Assembly (NCBI RefSeq): GCF_002157835.1
Contig: NZ_CP020809.1
Location: 7,440,001-7,504,000 of the forward strand
Length of the DNA: 64,000 nt
Direction of reading: 5' to 3'
DNA from: Mycobacterium dioxanotrophicus
GTDB lineage: Bacteria > Actinomycetota > Actinomycetes > Mycobacteriales > Mycobacteriaceae
The position numbers and the translations under genes were made by a program. This document shows, in pieces, positions 28,262 to 36,136 of this stretch. Each line of letters opens with the position of its first letter. The first letter of the stretch is position 1. The notes under the pieces were generated by a model that was given only the letters and a program-made list of their open reading frames with translations, did not search any database and was not told where the DNA came from.

Positions 28262-29791
28262 GTGACCGACCCCGACGACACCCTGCGTAGAGAACTCGGC
28301 TGGACGGGTGGGGAGGACACCGATTTCGAACCGGACACCGGGCCGACGCGCCACCCGCGGCGGGCCCCGGAGCCGCCTGCACCGTCGCTGCCCGGCCGGC
28401 CCCCGGTCGACTACGTCCCGCCGAAGTCGCCTGCCCCGAATGACGACGACTCGCGTCCCGGACATCACGAGGCCGCCGACCCGCCGCAGGCTTCCGCAGA
28501 GGAGCAGCCCCGCAGCAGCTTCCGCGAGCCCGCTCAACCACAGCAGCCGCCTCAGCAAGCGGCGCAGCAGAATTCCAAGCAACCTGCGCATCCGCCGCGT
28601 GACGGCCGCCCGGCTCCCTCGGCACCTCCGCGGCCCGAAGGCAACCAGTGGGAACAACAGTCCGGCTGGCCGGTCCATCAGCAGCGGCCGCAGTCACCCC
28701 CGCAGCCCACTCCTCCAGCCCCGCCTGCGCCCCCGGCTCCGCAGCCACATCAACCCTTCGGGCCACAACCGGGGTCGCCGTGGCCTGCCGAGGGCGGATT
28801 CGCGCCAGATGGCCACCCTCAGGCCACGCCGCCGACCGCGCCCGGGTCCTACGCCGACCGGATCCGCGTCAACGATCTCGTCCCGCCGCGTCGTGAACCC
28901 CCTGCAGGAGGTTGGCGGCTGCTGGTCTACAAGGCGTCGTTCGGATTGATCAACCCCGGACCGTCTGCCGACGATGTGCGGCAGGCCGAGCTCGAAGCCA
29001 AGATCAAGGGAGTGCTGCGCGGCCACTACAAGGTCGGCGTCATGGGCAAGGGCGGTGTCGGCAAGACCACCGTCTCGGCCAGCATCGGGTCGGTGTTCGC
29101 CGAACTGCGCCAGGACGATCGCGTCGTCGCCATCGACGCCGACACCGCCTTCGGCAAGTTGGGCAGCCGTGTCGACCCACGCGCCCAGGGCTCCTACTGG
29201 GAGCTGGCCTCCGACAAGCACCTCGACACCTTCGCCGATGTGCGCAGCCGGGTCGGCAACAACGCCGCAGGCCTTTTCGTCCTGGCCGGCGAGGGCACCC
29301 CGGCCCGCCGCCGAGTCCTGGACGCCGCGATCTACCGCGAGGCGACCACCCGGCTCGACCGGCACTTCTCCATCTCGATCGTGGACTGCAGCTCGACCAT
29401 GGACTCCCCGGTCACCCAGGAAGTGTTGCGGGACCTGGACGCCCTGATCGTGGTGTCCTCGCCGTGGGTCGACGGTGCCGCCGCGGCCGGTCAGACGCTG
29501 GACTGGCTCGCCAACCGCGGCATGACGAGCCTGCTGCAGCGCACGGTTGTCGTGCTCAACGATTCGGATGGCCACGCCGACAAGCGGACGCGGTCCATCC
29601 TGGCCGGGCAGTTCGCGGGACAGGGCCAGAGCGTCGTGGAGGTGCCGTTCGACGGGAACCTGAGGCCCGGCGGCGTGATCGAAGGCACCCGGGTGATGAC
29701 GCCGGCCGCACGCCGCAAGTTTCTGGAGATCGCCGCGGCGCTGGCCGACCACTTCCCGTCGTCAGACGACCGCCACCGGGAGCGGTACTGA
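28262..29791 (+). CDS. MinD/ParA-like ATPase, EspI/Rv3860-type
   Basis: The 509-aa product starts with GTG at 28262 after AGGAG. Residues 1-210 are disordered and Pro/Gln/Arg-rich. The ATPase follows, with deviant Walker A GKGGVGKTT near residue 262, AIDADTAFGKL and the VDCSSTMDSP region in place of a Walker B Asp-Gly. It resembles EspI (13622-15046) in layout, and its site next to espE and whiB6 recalls M. tuberculosis Rv3860. It may position or gate the ESX-1 machine, but this is inference. It is convergent with the HTH gene, nine bases apart. Confidence 0.82.
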   Translation: MTDPDDTLRRELGWTGGEDTDFEPDTGPTRHPRRAPEPPAPSLPGRPPVDYVPPKSPAPNDDDSRPGHHEAADPPQASAEEQPRSSFREPAQPQQPPQQAAQQNSKQPAHPPRDGRPAPSAPPRPEGNQWEQQSGWPVHQQRPQSPPQPTPPAPPAPPAPQPHQPFGPQPGSPWPAEGGFAPDGHPQATPPTAPGSYADRIRVNDLVPPRREPPAGGWRLLVYKASFGLINPGPSADDVRQAELEAKIKGVLRGHYKVGVMGKGGVGKTTVSASIGSVFAELRQDDRVVAIDADTAFGKLGSRVDPRAQGSYWELASDKHLDTFADVRSRVGNNAAGLFVLAGEGTPARRRVLDAAIYREATTRLDRHFSISIVDCSSTMDSPVTQEVLRDLDALIVVSSPWVDGAAAAGQTLDWLANRGMTSLLQRTVVVLNDSDGHADKRTRSILAGQFAGQGQSVVEVPFDGNLRPGGVIEGTRVMTPAARRKFLEIAAALADHFPSSDDRHRERY

Positions 29792-29800
29792 CCGCCGGGG

Positions 29801-30589
29801 TCAGACCATGGCGCTGATCAGCGCCTCGATCGCGTGCACGGCGGCGGCGTCCACCGGATATTCGGCCTCGGTGCGGCTGATCACGTCCTCGGGCACGCCC
29901 GCTGCCTGCGCCATCTCGCCCATGGTGAGGTTGGCGCGTCGACGCGCGGCGTAGAGCCGCTGCCCCAGCGTGGCCCCCGGCGCTGCGGCGGCTCGCATGG
30001 TGAGCTCGTCGATCTGATGCCGGACCGCACTGAGCGCCTTGATCAACGCCGGGGTCACCTGGCTGATCCGAGCGGCCCGGGATGCCACTGCCTCGAGCTG
30101 GCGCAGGTCGGCGAGGATCGCCGTGACGCGGGGGGTGAAGTCGGGATCGGTGACCGGCGGCATGGCGTCCATGGTCGAACCGAGTGTGTTGGCCGCGGTG
30201 AGCACGGCCTGGGCGATCAGCGGCACCTCGGCATTCGCCGGGGCCGACGCGGGAGCACTGGGTGCTACCGCGGGCTCGGCAGGCAGACTCGCCGCGGGCG
30301 GGGGCGGCAGCGCGGGTTCGGCAGCCGGGACCGGACCGCCCTGACGCAGCCGCGCGATGGTGCCCGGCGGCCAGCGCAAAACCTCTTCCAGCTTCAAGCG
30401 GGTGCGCTCGCGAGGCCAACTGCGGCCCTTCTCGAAGGCGATCAGCGCACCGGCATTGATAACACCGTCGGCAGCGAGACTGCGCTGGCTGATGTCGAGT
30501 TCGCGGCGGCGCGCAGCGGCAGCCGCTCCGGCGCGGATCAAGCCGACGTCGAACTCGCCGGTCGCGAGATCGAACTCCGCATCGGTCAT
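29801..30589 (-). CDS. Putative regulator with two XRE-type HTH regions
   Basis: The product is 262 aa. An N-terminal helix-turn-helix (ELDISQRSLAADGVINAGAL, residues about 30-60, then FEKGRSW) and a C-terminal one (RANLTMGEMAQAAGVPEDVI, about 217-236) flank a Pro/Ala-rich linker and a helical middle. No ligand-binding domain is recognised. It lies divergent from whiB6 with a 383-base region between, so it could control whiB6 and through it ESX-1. It is not EspR, which is 132 aa with one HTH. No gene name is assigned. Confidence 0.65.
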   Translation of the reverse strand: MTDAEFDLATGEFDVGLIRAGAAAAARRRELDISQRSLAADGVINAGALIAFEKGRSWPRERTRLKLEEVLRWPPGTIARLRQGGPVPAAEPALPPPPAASLPAEPAVAPSAPASAPANAEVPLIAQAVLTAANTLGSTMDAMPPVTDPDFTPRVTAILADLRQLEAVASRAARISQVTPALIKALSAVRHQIDELTMRAAAAPGATLGQRLYAARRRANLTMGEMAQAAGVPEDVISRTEAEYPVDAAAVHAIEALISAMV

Positions 30590-30972
30590 CTCCGGATGGT
30601 TCCTTAGCTGAATGAGCTGGAGCGCTTGGCGGCCCGTGATGGCTGCGTGGACCCATCGATTCTAACCCCATACCGCAGCACCGCTACGACTTGGGTTTCA
30701 GGATTTTTGCCTAACCGCACCAGTGCTACAGCTTCGCCGGGCTGCCAACCGTACCCATGCTACGGAGCCAGCACGGGCCGCTTCATTTGCCATCAGTGCT
30801 GTTCATGCAGGTAATGACAACTAGGTAGTTTTACGCTGGCGAGCCAACCGAAACTGTTTCGTAGCGCCGCAACGGTTTAAATTTCCGCAAACTGTTGCAC
30901 TGCTACGGTTCTTGCTATAGCGTTCCCCTCAACGCGGGACACCGCATAGTCCTTACGAGGGGAGCAGTACAC
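30590..30972. promoter_or_regulatory. whiB6 / HTH-gene divergent promoter region with repeated GCTACG motif
   Basis: No gene is seen in these 383 bases, which are AT-richer than the surroundings. The 6-mer GCTACG occurs at about 30683, 30759 and 30902, a variant GCTACA at 30725 and the inverse CGTAGC at 30860. Two of them share the longer TGCTACGG. Runs like AAACTGTT and CAACGGTTTAAA lie between. These are candidate regulator sites. GAGGGGAGCAG just upstream of 30973 is the whiB6 ribosome site, and TATAGC near 30914 is a possible -10. Confidence 0.5.
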
Positions 30973-31266
30973 ATGACCGCATTGATGGCCAACGGAATCC
31001 CGCTCGGCGTCTGCACCGCCAACCCGGAGCGCTGGACCTCCACGCCCGACGACCAGGCGAAAGTCATCTGCCGGGCGTGCCCGCGCCGTTGGCTGTGCGC
31101 CCGGGAAGCCTGCGAACTGCCGCGCGCCGAAGGGCTCTGGGCCGGGATCATGGTTCCCGAAGGCGGCCGCGGCCGCACCTTCGCGCTCAAGCAACTCCGC
31201 TCGCTCGCCGAGCGCAACGGCTACCCGGTCCGCAAGACCAAGCTGATCTTCCCGGAAGCCGCCTGA
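30973..31266 (+). CDS. whiB6: WhiB6-type iron-sulfur regulator of ESX-1
   Basis: The 97-aa product has the four WhiB cysteines (GVCTAN, then VICRACPRRWLCAR) for a [4Fe-4S] cluster, the EGLWAG turn and the tail QLRSLAERNGYPVR, which is characteristic of WhiB6. The ATG at 30973 follows GAGGGGAG; a longer open frame starts upstream but lacks support and would cover the promoter. WhiB6 controls ESX-1 genes in M. tuberculosis and M. marinum in response to redox signals and secretion state. Its presence beside espE supports the same function here. Confidence 0.88.
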   Translation: MTALMANGIPLGVCTANPERWTSTPDDQAKVICRACPRRWLCAREACELPRAEGLWAGIMVPEGGRGRTFALKQLRSLAERNGYPVRKTKLIFPEAA

Positions 31267-31271
31267 TCCAC

Positions 31272-31317
31272 CTGCCCTCTCGCCGCCGATTTCGAGGGGA
31301 CGGCGGCGGGAGGGCAG
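31272..31317 (+). terminator. Strong hairpin after whiB6
   Basis: A 17-bp stem with one mismatch (CTGCCCTC... / ...GAGGGCAG, GC-rich) and a 12-base loop begins six bases after the whiB6 stop. There is no clear U-tract, which is usual for mycobacterial terminators. It should end whiB6 transcription. Confidence 0.65.
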
Positions 31318-31467
31318 CAGTTCCACACGGGGGAGGAATAGGGGCCCGGGGCGTGCTGTTTATGCATCCGACGGTGCCGGGCATTGCCCCGGGCCCCACA
31401 CCAAAACTGTCGCTTCGAGCGACCACTCGCCGCGAGGCGCACTGACGGCACCGTCCCCCAACTTCTT

Positions 31468-31725
31468 TCAGCGCTCGAGCGTGGCGACCACCGCGTCGAG
31501 CAGACGATCGACCTCGTCCTCGTTGTATCCCCGCTGGAACAGCGGTGGCTTCGGGAACGCAATGTTGCGCACGTCGCCGGCGCTCAGGTGTCCACGACCC
31601 TCGAGCCGGCGGGCGACGAGTTGCAGGAAGTCATCGACGGACTTGCGGTCGTAACCCCGTTTACCCATGGGCGGTTTCGTCAACGTGACATTGCGAACGT
31701 CGTCGGCAGTCAGCGGCCGGGTCAT
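31468..31725 (-). CDS. Small protein with two DivIVA-type motifs
   Basis: The 85-aa product consists of two tandem copies of a 37-residue DivI1A-like unit: L-(T/S)-A-x-DVRN-(V/I), two prolines, (K/Q)RGY and an acidic (D/E)-(S/E)-V-D helix. This matches the short DivIVA-domain proteins of actinobacteria. The full coiled coil of Wag31 is absent, so any role in polar growth or septation would be as an adaptor. The start could also be the ATG at 31734. It is divergent from the pirin gene. Confidence 0.7.
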   Translation of the reverse strand: MTRPLTADDVRNVTLTKPPMGKRGYDRKSVDDFLQLVARRLEGRGHLSAGDVRNIAFPKPPLFQRGYNEDEVDRLLDAVVATLER

Positions 31726-31780
31726 GCCGGACATGCTAACCAGGCGTGCCGGCCCAGTGGATCGCACTACGGTGGCAACC

Positions 31781-32746
31781 ATGAGCAACACCGACGCCCT
31801 CCCGGCCGAAGTCACCTGCACGGCTTCGGCATTCACCGGGGTTCTGCACGCGCGTGAGGTGCCGCTCGGCGGGCCGCGCGCTCTGCTGGTGCGGCGCACC
31901 CTGCCGCAACGTGACCGGTCGCTGATCGGCGCGTGGTGCTTCGCCGATCACTACGGACCCCACGATGTCCGCGGCGGTACCCGCATGGATGTTCCGCCCC
32001 ATCCGCACACCGGATTGCAGACCGTGAGTTGGCTCTTCCAAGGCGAGATCGAACACCGCGACAGCGCCGGGGTACACGCGATGGTCCGTCCAGGCGAGCT
32101 GAACCTCATGACGGCAGGCGCAGGCATCTGCCACTCCGAGGTGTCCACCTCGACCACGACCATCCTGCACGGCGTGCAACTGTGGGTCGCCCTGCCCGAC
32201 GCCGACCGCGACACCGACCGCGATTTCGCCCACTACGCACCGCAGGCCCGCGACATCGGCGGAGCGACGCTACGGGTATTCCTCGGTGAGTTGGCCAATT
32301 CGCGGTCGCCGGTACACACCTTCACCCCGCTGCTCGGCGCGCAGCTCGACGTCGACCCCGGCGCCGCCGTGACCCTGCAGGTCGACCCGACCTTCGAGCA
32401 CGGCGTGTTGCTCGACGAGGGCGATGTCGAGGTGGCCGGAACGCCTCTGGCGGTCGCCGACCTCGCGTACCAGAGCCCCGGCCACCGCGAGCTTCACCTG
32501 GTCAACCGCGGGTCGGGCCCGGCTCGCCTGATCATCCTCGGCGGTGTCCCGTTCCGCGAGGAACTGGTGATGTGGTGGAACTTCGTCGGACGCAGCCATG
32601 ACGACATCGCCGCGTACCGCGAACAGTGGCAGGCCAATGACGCCCGGTTCGGCGACGTCGAGGGATACGTCGGCCGCACGGCACGGCTGCCCGCGCCGCC
32701 GCTGCCCAACGCCAAGCTCAAGCCGCGGCCGCATCCGACGTCCTAG
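31781..32746 (+). CDS. Pirin-family cupin protein
   Basis: The 321-aa product has the pirin N-terminal cupin with the metal-binding HPHTGLQTVSW and the later GEIEHRDS and GAGICHSE signatures, followed by a C-terminal cupin. Pirins bind Fe(II); some are quercetinases and others regulators. Length is near the family norm of about 290-320. The stop shares the CTAG with the convergent oxidase gene stop. No link to ESX-1 is apparent. Confidence 0.85.
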   Translation: MSNTDALPAEVTCTASAFTGVLHAREVPLGGPRALLVRRTLPQRDRSLIGAWCFADHYGPHDVRGGTRMDVPPHPHTGLQTVSWLFQGEIEHRDSAGVHAMVRPGELNLMTAGAGICHSEVSTSTTTILHGVQLWVALPDADRDTDRDFAHYAPQARDIGGATLRVFLGELANSRSPVHTFTPLLGAQLDVDPGAAVTLQVDPTFEHGVLLDEGDVEVAGTPLAVADLAYQSPGHRELHLVNRGSGPARLIILGGVPFREELVMWWNFVGRSHDDIAAYREQWQANDARFGDVEGYVGRTARLPAPPLPNAKLKPRPHPTS

Positions 32747-33258
32747 CCGGACACCCCGTCGCCCAGGTATTGCGCCGTGCTGCCGCTCACCGGCATGTCC
32801 GGCAAGCCCAACTTGCGGTGATCCCAGCTCCGCAGCCGGCCGGGCACCACCCGCACGGCGATGCGGTTGTTCATCATCTGATCGACGAACGGCCGCATCT
32901 CTTCGGTGTAGGGGCCGGTGTAGCGCTCCCACACGCTGATGCCCACGCGCAGTATGGTTTCCGGGTCGTCGACGATCTCGGCTCGACCGTCGATGGACAC
33001 ACCACGCAGGGTGCCGTAGGTGAGCCCGTCCTCGATCATCACCGTGACCGTGGGATCGCGACGCAGGTTGACCGCCTTCTGCGACTTGGCCTTGGTCTCG
33101 AACCAGATCTCGCCGTCGAGCACCGCGTACCACATCGCGACGAGGTGCGGCCGGCCGTCGGCCTGCAGCGTCGCCATGGTCGCCGTCCGGCTGTGCTCGA
33201 TGAATTCCGCGATCTCGTCGTCGGCCATGACGATCTTCGCGCGTTCGTTCTTACCCAC
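32743..33258 (-). CDS. PPOX-class (pyridoxamine 5'-phosphate oxidase-like) flavin/F420 protein
   Basis: The 171-aa product is a split beta-barrel protein: ATMATLQADGRPHLVAMWYAV, then IWFETKAKSQKAVNLRRDP and VSIDGRAEIV are typical of the PPOX family, which in mycobacteria often binds F420 or FMN. Substrate unknown. Length is near the usual 130-170 aa. It overlaps the pirin gene tail to tail by four bases. Confidence 0.8.
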   Translation of the reverse strand: MGKNERAKIVMADDEIAEFIEHSRTATMATLQADGRPHLVAMWYAVLDGEIWFETKAKSQKAVNLRRDPTVTVMIEDGLTYGTLRGVSIDGRAEIVDDPETILRVGISVWERYTGPYTEEMRPFVDQMMNNRIAVRVVPGRLRSWDHRKLGLPDMPVSGSTAQYLGDGVSG

Positions 33259-33335
33259 GCACCAGCACCTCTCTGCTCATCGGATTGGACTCAGCTTCCT
33301 CCAGCCCGGTCGACCGATGGCACAGGGGTCGGTGC

Positions 33336-34235
33336 CTACGCCGGTATCCGCGACAGAATCTCCAGAGCAATCGATTCCGCGCTCTCACCGAGATTGGCGC
33401 CCATCAAAGCGAGGTCGACGACGACGTTCGCCTTGGCCACGACCACCCGTGTGCTGACGAACAGCGGTGAATTGTCCATCGTCGCACTCACCAGCACGAT
33501 GGACGGATTCCGGTTGCCGTGGGTGACCGGCCCCACCGTGTAATGCGAGGTGGGCGTACCGTCGTCGAAGGCAACGGACACCGGGCCTGCACACCCGCGC
33601 CATTTTGCCTCGACATCGGCGACGAGTCGGCTTGCGACAGACGGGTTTTCGTAGAGCACCACGCGCTGCTCGAGACCACCGAGGCCGACCTTCTTCATAT
33701 CCCCGACCAGGTTCACGTTCCGGGCGAAGGTCGCGATGACATCGCTGGGAACGTATACCTCGGTGCCGCCGCCGAACAGCGCGGACACGCACTGCGGTGG
33801 GGTGACGGTGATGCCCTCCGATCCGTTGAGTGCCGTGCTGTCGGTCGTCTTGTAGTCGTTGGCGGCGTTCGCCAGCCGCTTGACGTCGTCGAGGGACAGC
33901 AGAAAGCCGGCCAGCTGCGACGGGCTGACGGGTTCCGGCACGCTCAAGGTCGGGGTGGTGCTCGTCGACGTGGTCGTCGTGGTCGCCGCCGGCCCGGCCG
34001 ACGGAGCGCTGGAATCGCCGGGTATGACCAGCCAGATCACCAGCGCTGCAACGCAGATCACCACCACGGCGGCCAGCGCCGCGAGGATCACGCCGCGTCG
34101 CTTCCGGCGCGGTGGTGGCTGCGGGGTGGGCGCCGGGATGACCGGCGGTCCACCGTACGGGGGCTGCCGGCCCGCGGGATAGCTGCCGAACGGCGCCCCA
34201 CCGAACGGGTCCTCTGGTCCTCCCGGGTATGTCAC
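33336..34235 (-). CDS. Single-pass protein with extracellular PknH_C-like sensor domain (paralogue 1)
   Basis: The 299-aa product starts with GTG at 34235, one base after the stop of paralogue 2. The cytoplasmic tail has DPFGGAPFG and prolines, then an Arg/Lys patch, one TM at about residues 48-70, a Thr/Ser linker and a PknH_C-like domain with two cysteines (PPQCVS and WRGCAG). Such domains in mycobacteria sit outside the membrane and likely sense ligand or cell-wall state. It is the last gene of the GTPase cluster. Confidence 0.75.
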   Translation of the reverse strand: MTYPGGPEDPFGGAPFGSYPAGRQPPYGGPPVIPAPTPQPPPRRKRRGVILAALAAVVVICVAALVIWLVIPGDSSAPSAGPAATTTTTSTSTTPTLSVPEPVSPSQLAGFLLSLDDVKRLANAANDYKTTDSTALNGSEGITVTPPQCVSALFGGGTEVYVPSDVIATFARNVNLVGDMKKVGLGGLEQRVVLYENPSVASRLVADVEAKWRGCAGPVSVAFDDGTPTSHYTVGPVTHGNRNPSIVLVSATMDNSPLFVSTRVVVAKANVVVDLALMGANLGESAESIALEILSRIPA

Positions 34236-34236
34236 G

Positions 34237-35250
34237 TCAGCCCGGAATCTTGTCGAGGACGTTGTTGACCGCCCTGATGTTCTGGTCGGTCAGATCCGCT
34301 CCGACCATCTGCACGTCGACCAGGACATTGGACTTGGCTCCGATGGCCCGATAGATGCCGGTGGTCGAACCGATGTTGGTGTTGTGCACACCCGTCACGG
34401 CGCCGCTGTTCTCGGGTGCACCGAGGATGAACTTGGACCACTTGGCATCCTGGACGATGGTCCATGTCAACGTCTTCCCTGCGCACTGCTGCAGAAGCCC
34501 GATGTAATGGGACAGCGTCTTCTGCGCGGCGGCGGCGTCATCGAAGACGGCCACACCGATGCCGGCCTGCGTGTTGCCATGGGGCCCCGAGGCATTCACC
34601 GACAGCACCGAGCGGTAGCCGCTGTCCTTGTACGGCTCCGGGGTGAACGAATTCATCGACACCACGCATTCCGGCGGGTCGAAGGTCTGCACGGACGGAG
34701 ATACCACGCCCACCTCGTCGCCGTTGCCCGCGTCGGTCAGATCCGGCGTGTTCATGAGCTGACGCATCTCGTCCAGGCTCGGCAGCAATCCGGCCATGCC
34801 CGCGGGAGTGACCGGTGGAGGTGGCGGCGGGGGCGGTGGCAGCGGGCTCGTGGTGGTCTGCGCCGAGGTGGTCGTCGTGGTGGTCTGTGCAGCAACGGTT
34901 TTCGACTCGGAAGCCGGCGGTTTCACCGCGATCCACACGACCAGGCCGACCACGGCCGCCGCGATGAACGTGTACGACAGGGCCACCCCGATCAGGGCAC
35001 GGTCGTGGCCGCGCTGCCCGGTGCGCTTGACCTGCGACAGGCCGAGATGGCCCAGCACCGCGCCGATGGGAGCGAATACGAATGCGAACACCACCGAGAG
35101 CGTCGCGAAGGTGTTGACCTCGCCGGACGCTGACGGCGGTTGCGGCGCAGCCGGAATGACGGGCGGACCGCTGTAGGGCGGTGGCGGAACCGACGGCAGC
35201 TGGCCGAACGGCATCCCGCCGAAGGGGTCGTCCGGAGGTGGATAGGTCAT
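34237..35250 (-). CDS. DUF4190 protein with extracellular PknH_C-like domain (paralogue 2)
   Basis: The 337-aa product starts at the ATG at 35250, which overlaps the upstream stop as ATGA; the longer open frame upstream is antisense noise. The N-terminal tail reads DDPFGGMPFGQ. A DUF4190 two-helix segment (NTFATLSVVFAFVFAPIGAV) at about residues 46-105 is nearly the same as in the gene at 8697. A Thr/Pro-rich linker follows and then the sensor-like domain with cysteines in PPECVV and LQQCAG. Function unknown. Confidence 0.75.
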   Translation of the reverse strand: MTYPPPDDPFGGMPFGQLPSVPPPPYSGPPVIPAAPQPPSASGEVNTFATLSVVFAFVFAPIGAVLGHLGLSQVKRTGQRGHDRALIGVALSYTFIAAAVVGLVVWIAVKPPASESKTVAAQTTTTTTSAQTTTSPLPPPPPPPPPVTPAGMAGLLPSLDEMRQLMNTPDLTDAGNGDEVGVVSPSVQTFDPPECVVSMNSFTPEPYKDSGYRSVLSVNASGPHGNTQAGIGVAVFDDAAAAQKTLSHYIGLLQQCAGKTLTWTIVQDAKWSKFILGAPENSGAVTGVHNTNIGSTTGIYRAIGAKSNVLVDVQMVGADLTDQNIRAVNNVLDKIPG

Positions 35251-36134
35251 GTCAGATCGCCGATCCGGGCCAGTATTTCCGCGGTGATCGTCTGCGCCCC
35301 ATCGCCGAAATTGCCACCGAACACCGCCACATCGACCAGGACATTGTTCTTGGCGGCGACGACCCGGACGTTGCGGAAGTTGGGAACACCCGGTGTATCG
35401 GTCACGATGCTGCTCAACACCACGATCGACGGATCCTGCGGTGAGCGGGCCAGAGGGTCCACCTGGTACTTGATCCAGTTCTTGCCGTTGTTCAGCGTCT
35501 CGGTCAACAGGCCCACGCACCCACGCCACCGATTCGCGATGTCTGCGGCCTGCTTGGTTGCCGCAGGCGCGTTCGGGTACAACACCACTCGCTCTTCGAC
35601 CCCGCCCAGCTCGGTCGTGGTCAACGGGTCGGGCAGCACGATCGATCGCGAATACGTGGCCGTGGCACCGCTGTTCACGAATACCTCACCGGCGCCGGTG
35701 AACAACGCCGAGCGACAGTTGTCAGGCTGTGTCGCAACCCCTTCGGAGGCGTTGAACTGCTGCTTGTCGGTGACGGTGTAGGCGGTGCTCGTCGCGTCCG
35801 TCGCGCGCTTGGCCTCGTCCATGCTCAGCAGCAAACCGGGCAGTCGAGCCGGAGTCGCCAGCGCCGGTGCCGCCGTGGTGGTCGGTGTCGATGTGGTCGT
35901 CGAGGCCGGACCCGCTGCCGGCGTGCTCGGCGACTCGGGCATCACGGCCCACACCACCAGCGCCGCAACGGCTATGGTCACGATCCCACCGACAGCCGCC
36001 AGCATCACGACGGTCTTGGTTCTGCGCGGCGGCTGCTGCTGCGGGGGCTGAGCAGGTGCGGAGATGATCGGCGGACCATCCGGTGACTGACCGAACGGCG
36101 CCCCGCCGAACGGATCCCCCCAACCCTGCGTCAC
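35247..36134 (-). CDS. Single-pass protein with extracellular PknH_C-like sensor domain (paralogue 3)
   Basis: I chose the GTG at 36134 (MTQGWGDPFGGAPFG), two bases after the stop of the GTPase gene, over the longer open frame. The product is 295 aa. It has the DPFGG tail, a Pro/Gln-rich part, one TM at about residues 40-65, a Thr-rich linker and a domain with two cysteines (PDNCRS and WRGCVG). It is more like paralogue 1 than paralogue 2, so an internal duplication is likely. Confidence 0.75.
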   Translation of the reverse strand: MTQGWGDPFGGAPFGQSPDGPPIISAPAQPPQQQPPRRTKTVVMLAAVGGIVTIAVAALVVWAVMPESPSTPAAGPASTTTSTPTTTAAPALATPARLPGLLLSMDEAKRATDATSTAYTVTDKQQFNASEGVATQPDNCRSALFTGAGEVFVNSGATATYSRSIVLPDPLTTTELGGVEERVVLYPNAPAATKQAADIANRWRGCVGLLTETLNNGKNWIKYQVDPLARSPQDPSIVVLSSIVTDTPGVPNFRNVRVVAAKNNVLVDVAVFGGNFGDGAQTITAEILARIGDLT

Positions 36135-36136
36135 CC

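Noticed and set aside
28122..28766. N-terminal extension of EspE
   Set aside because: It is the antisense of the start of the MinD-like gene and has no EspE similarity.
35251..35529. Upstream extension of the sensor-like paralogue 2
   Set aside because: The ATG at 35250 overlaps the upstream stop (ATGA) and starts the DPFGG motif as in its paralogues.
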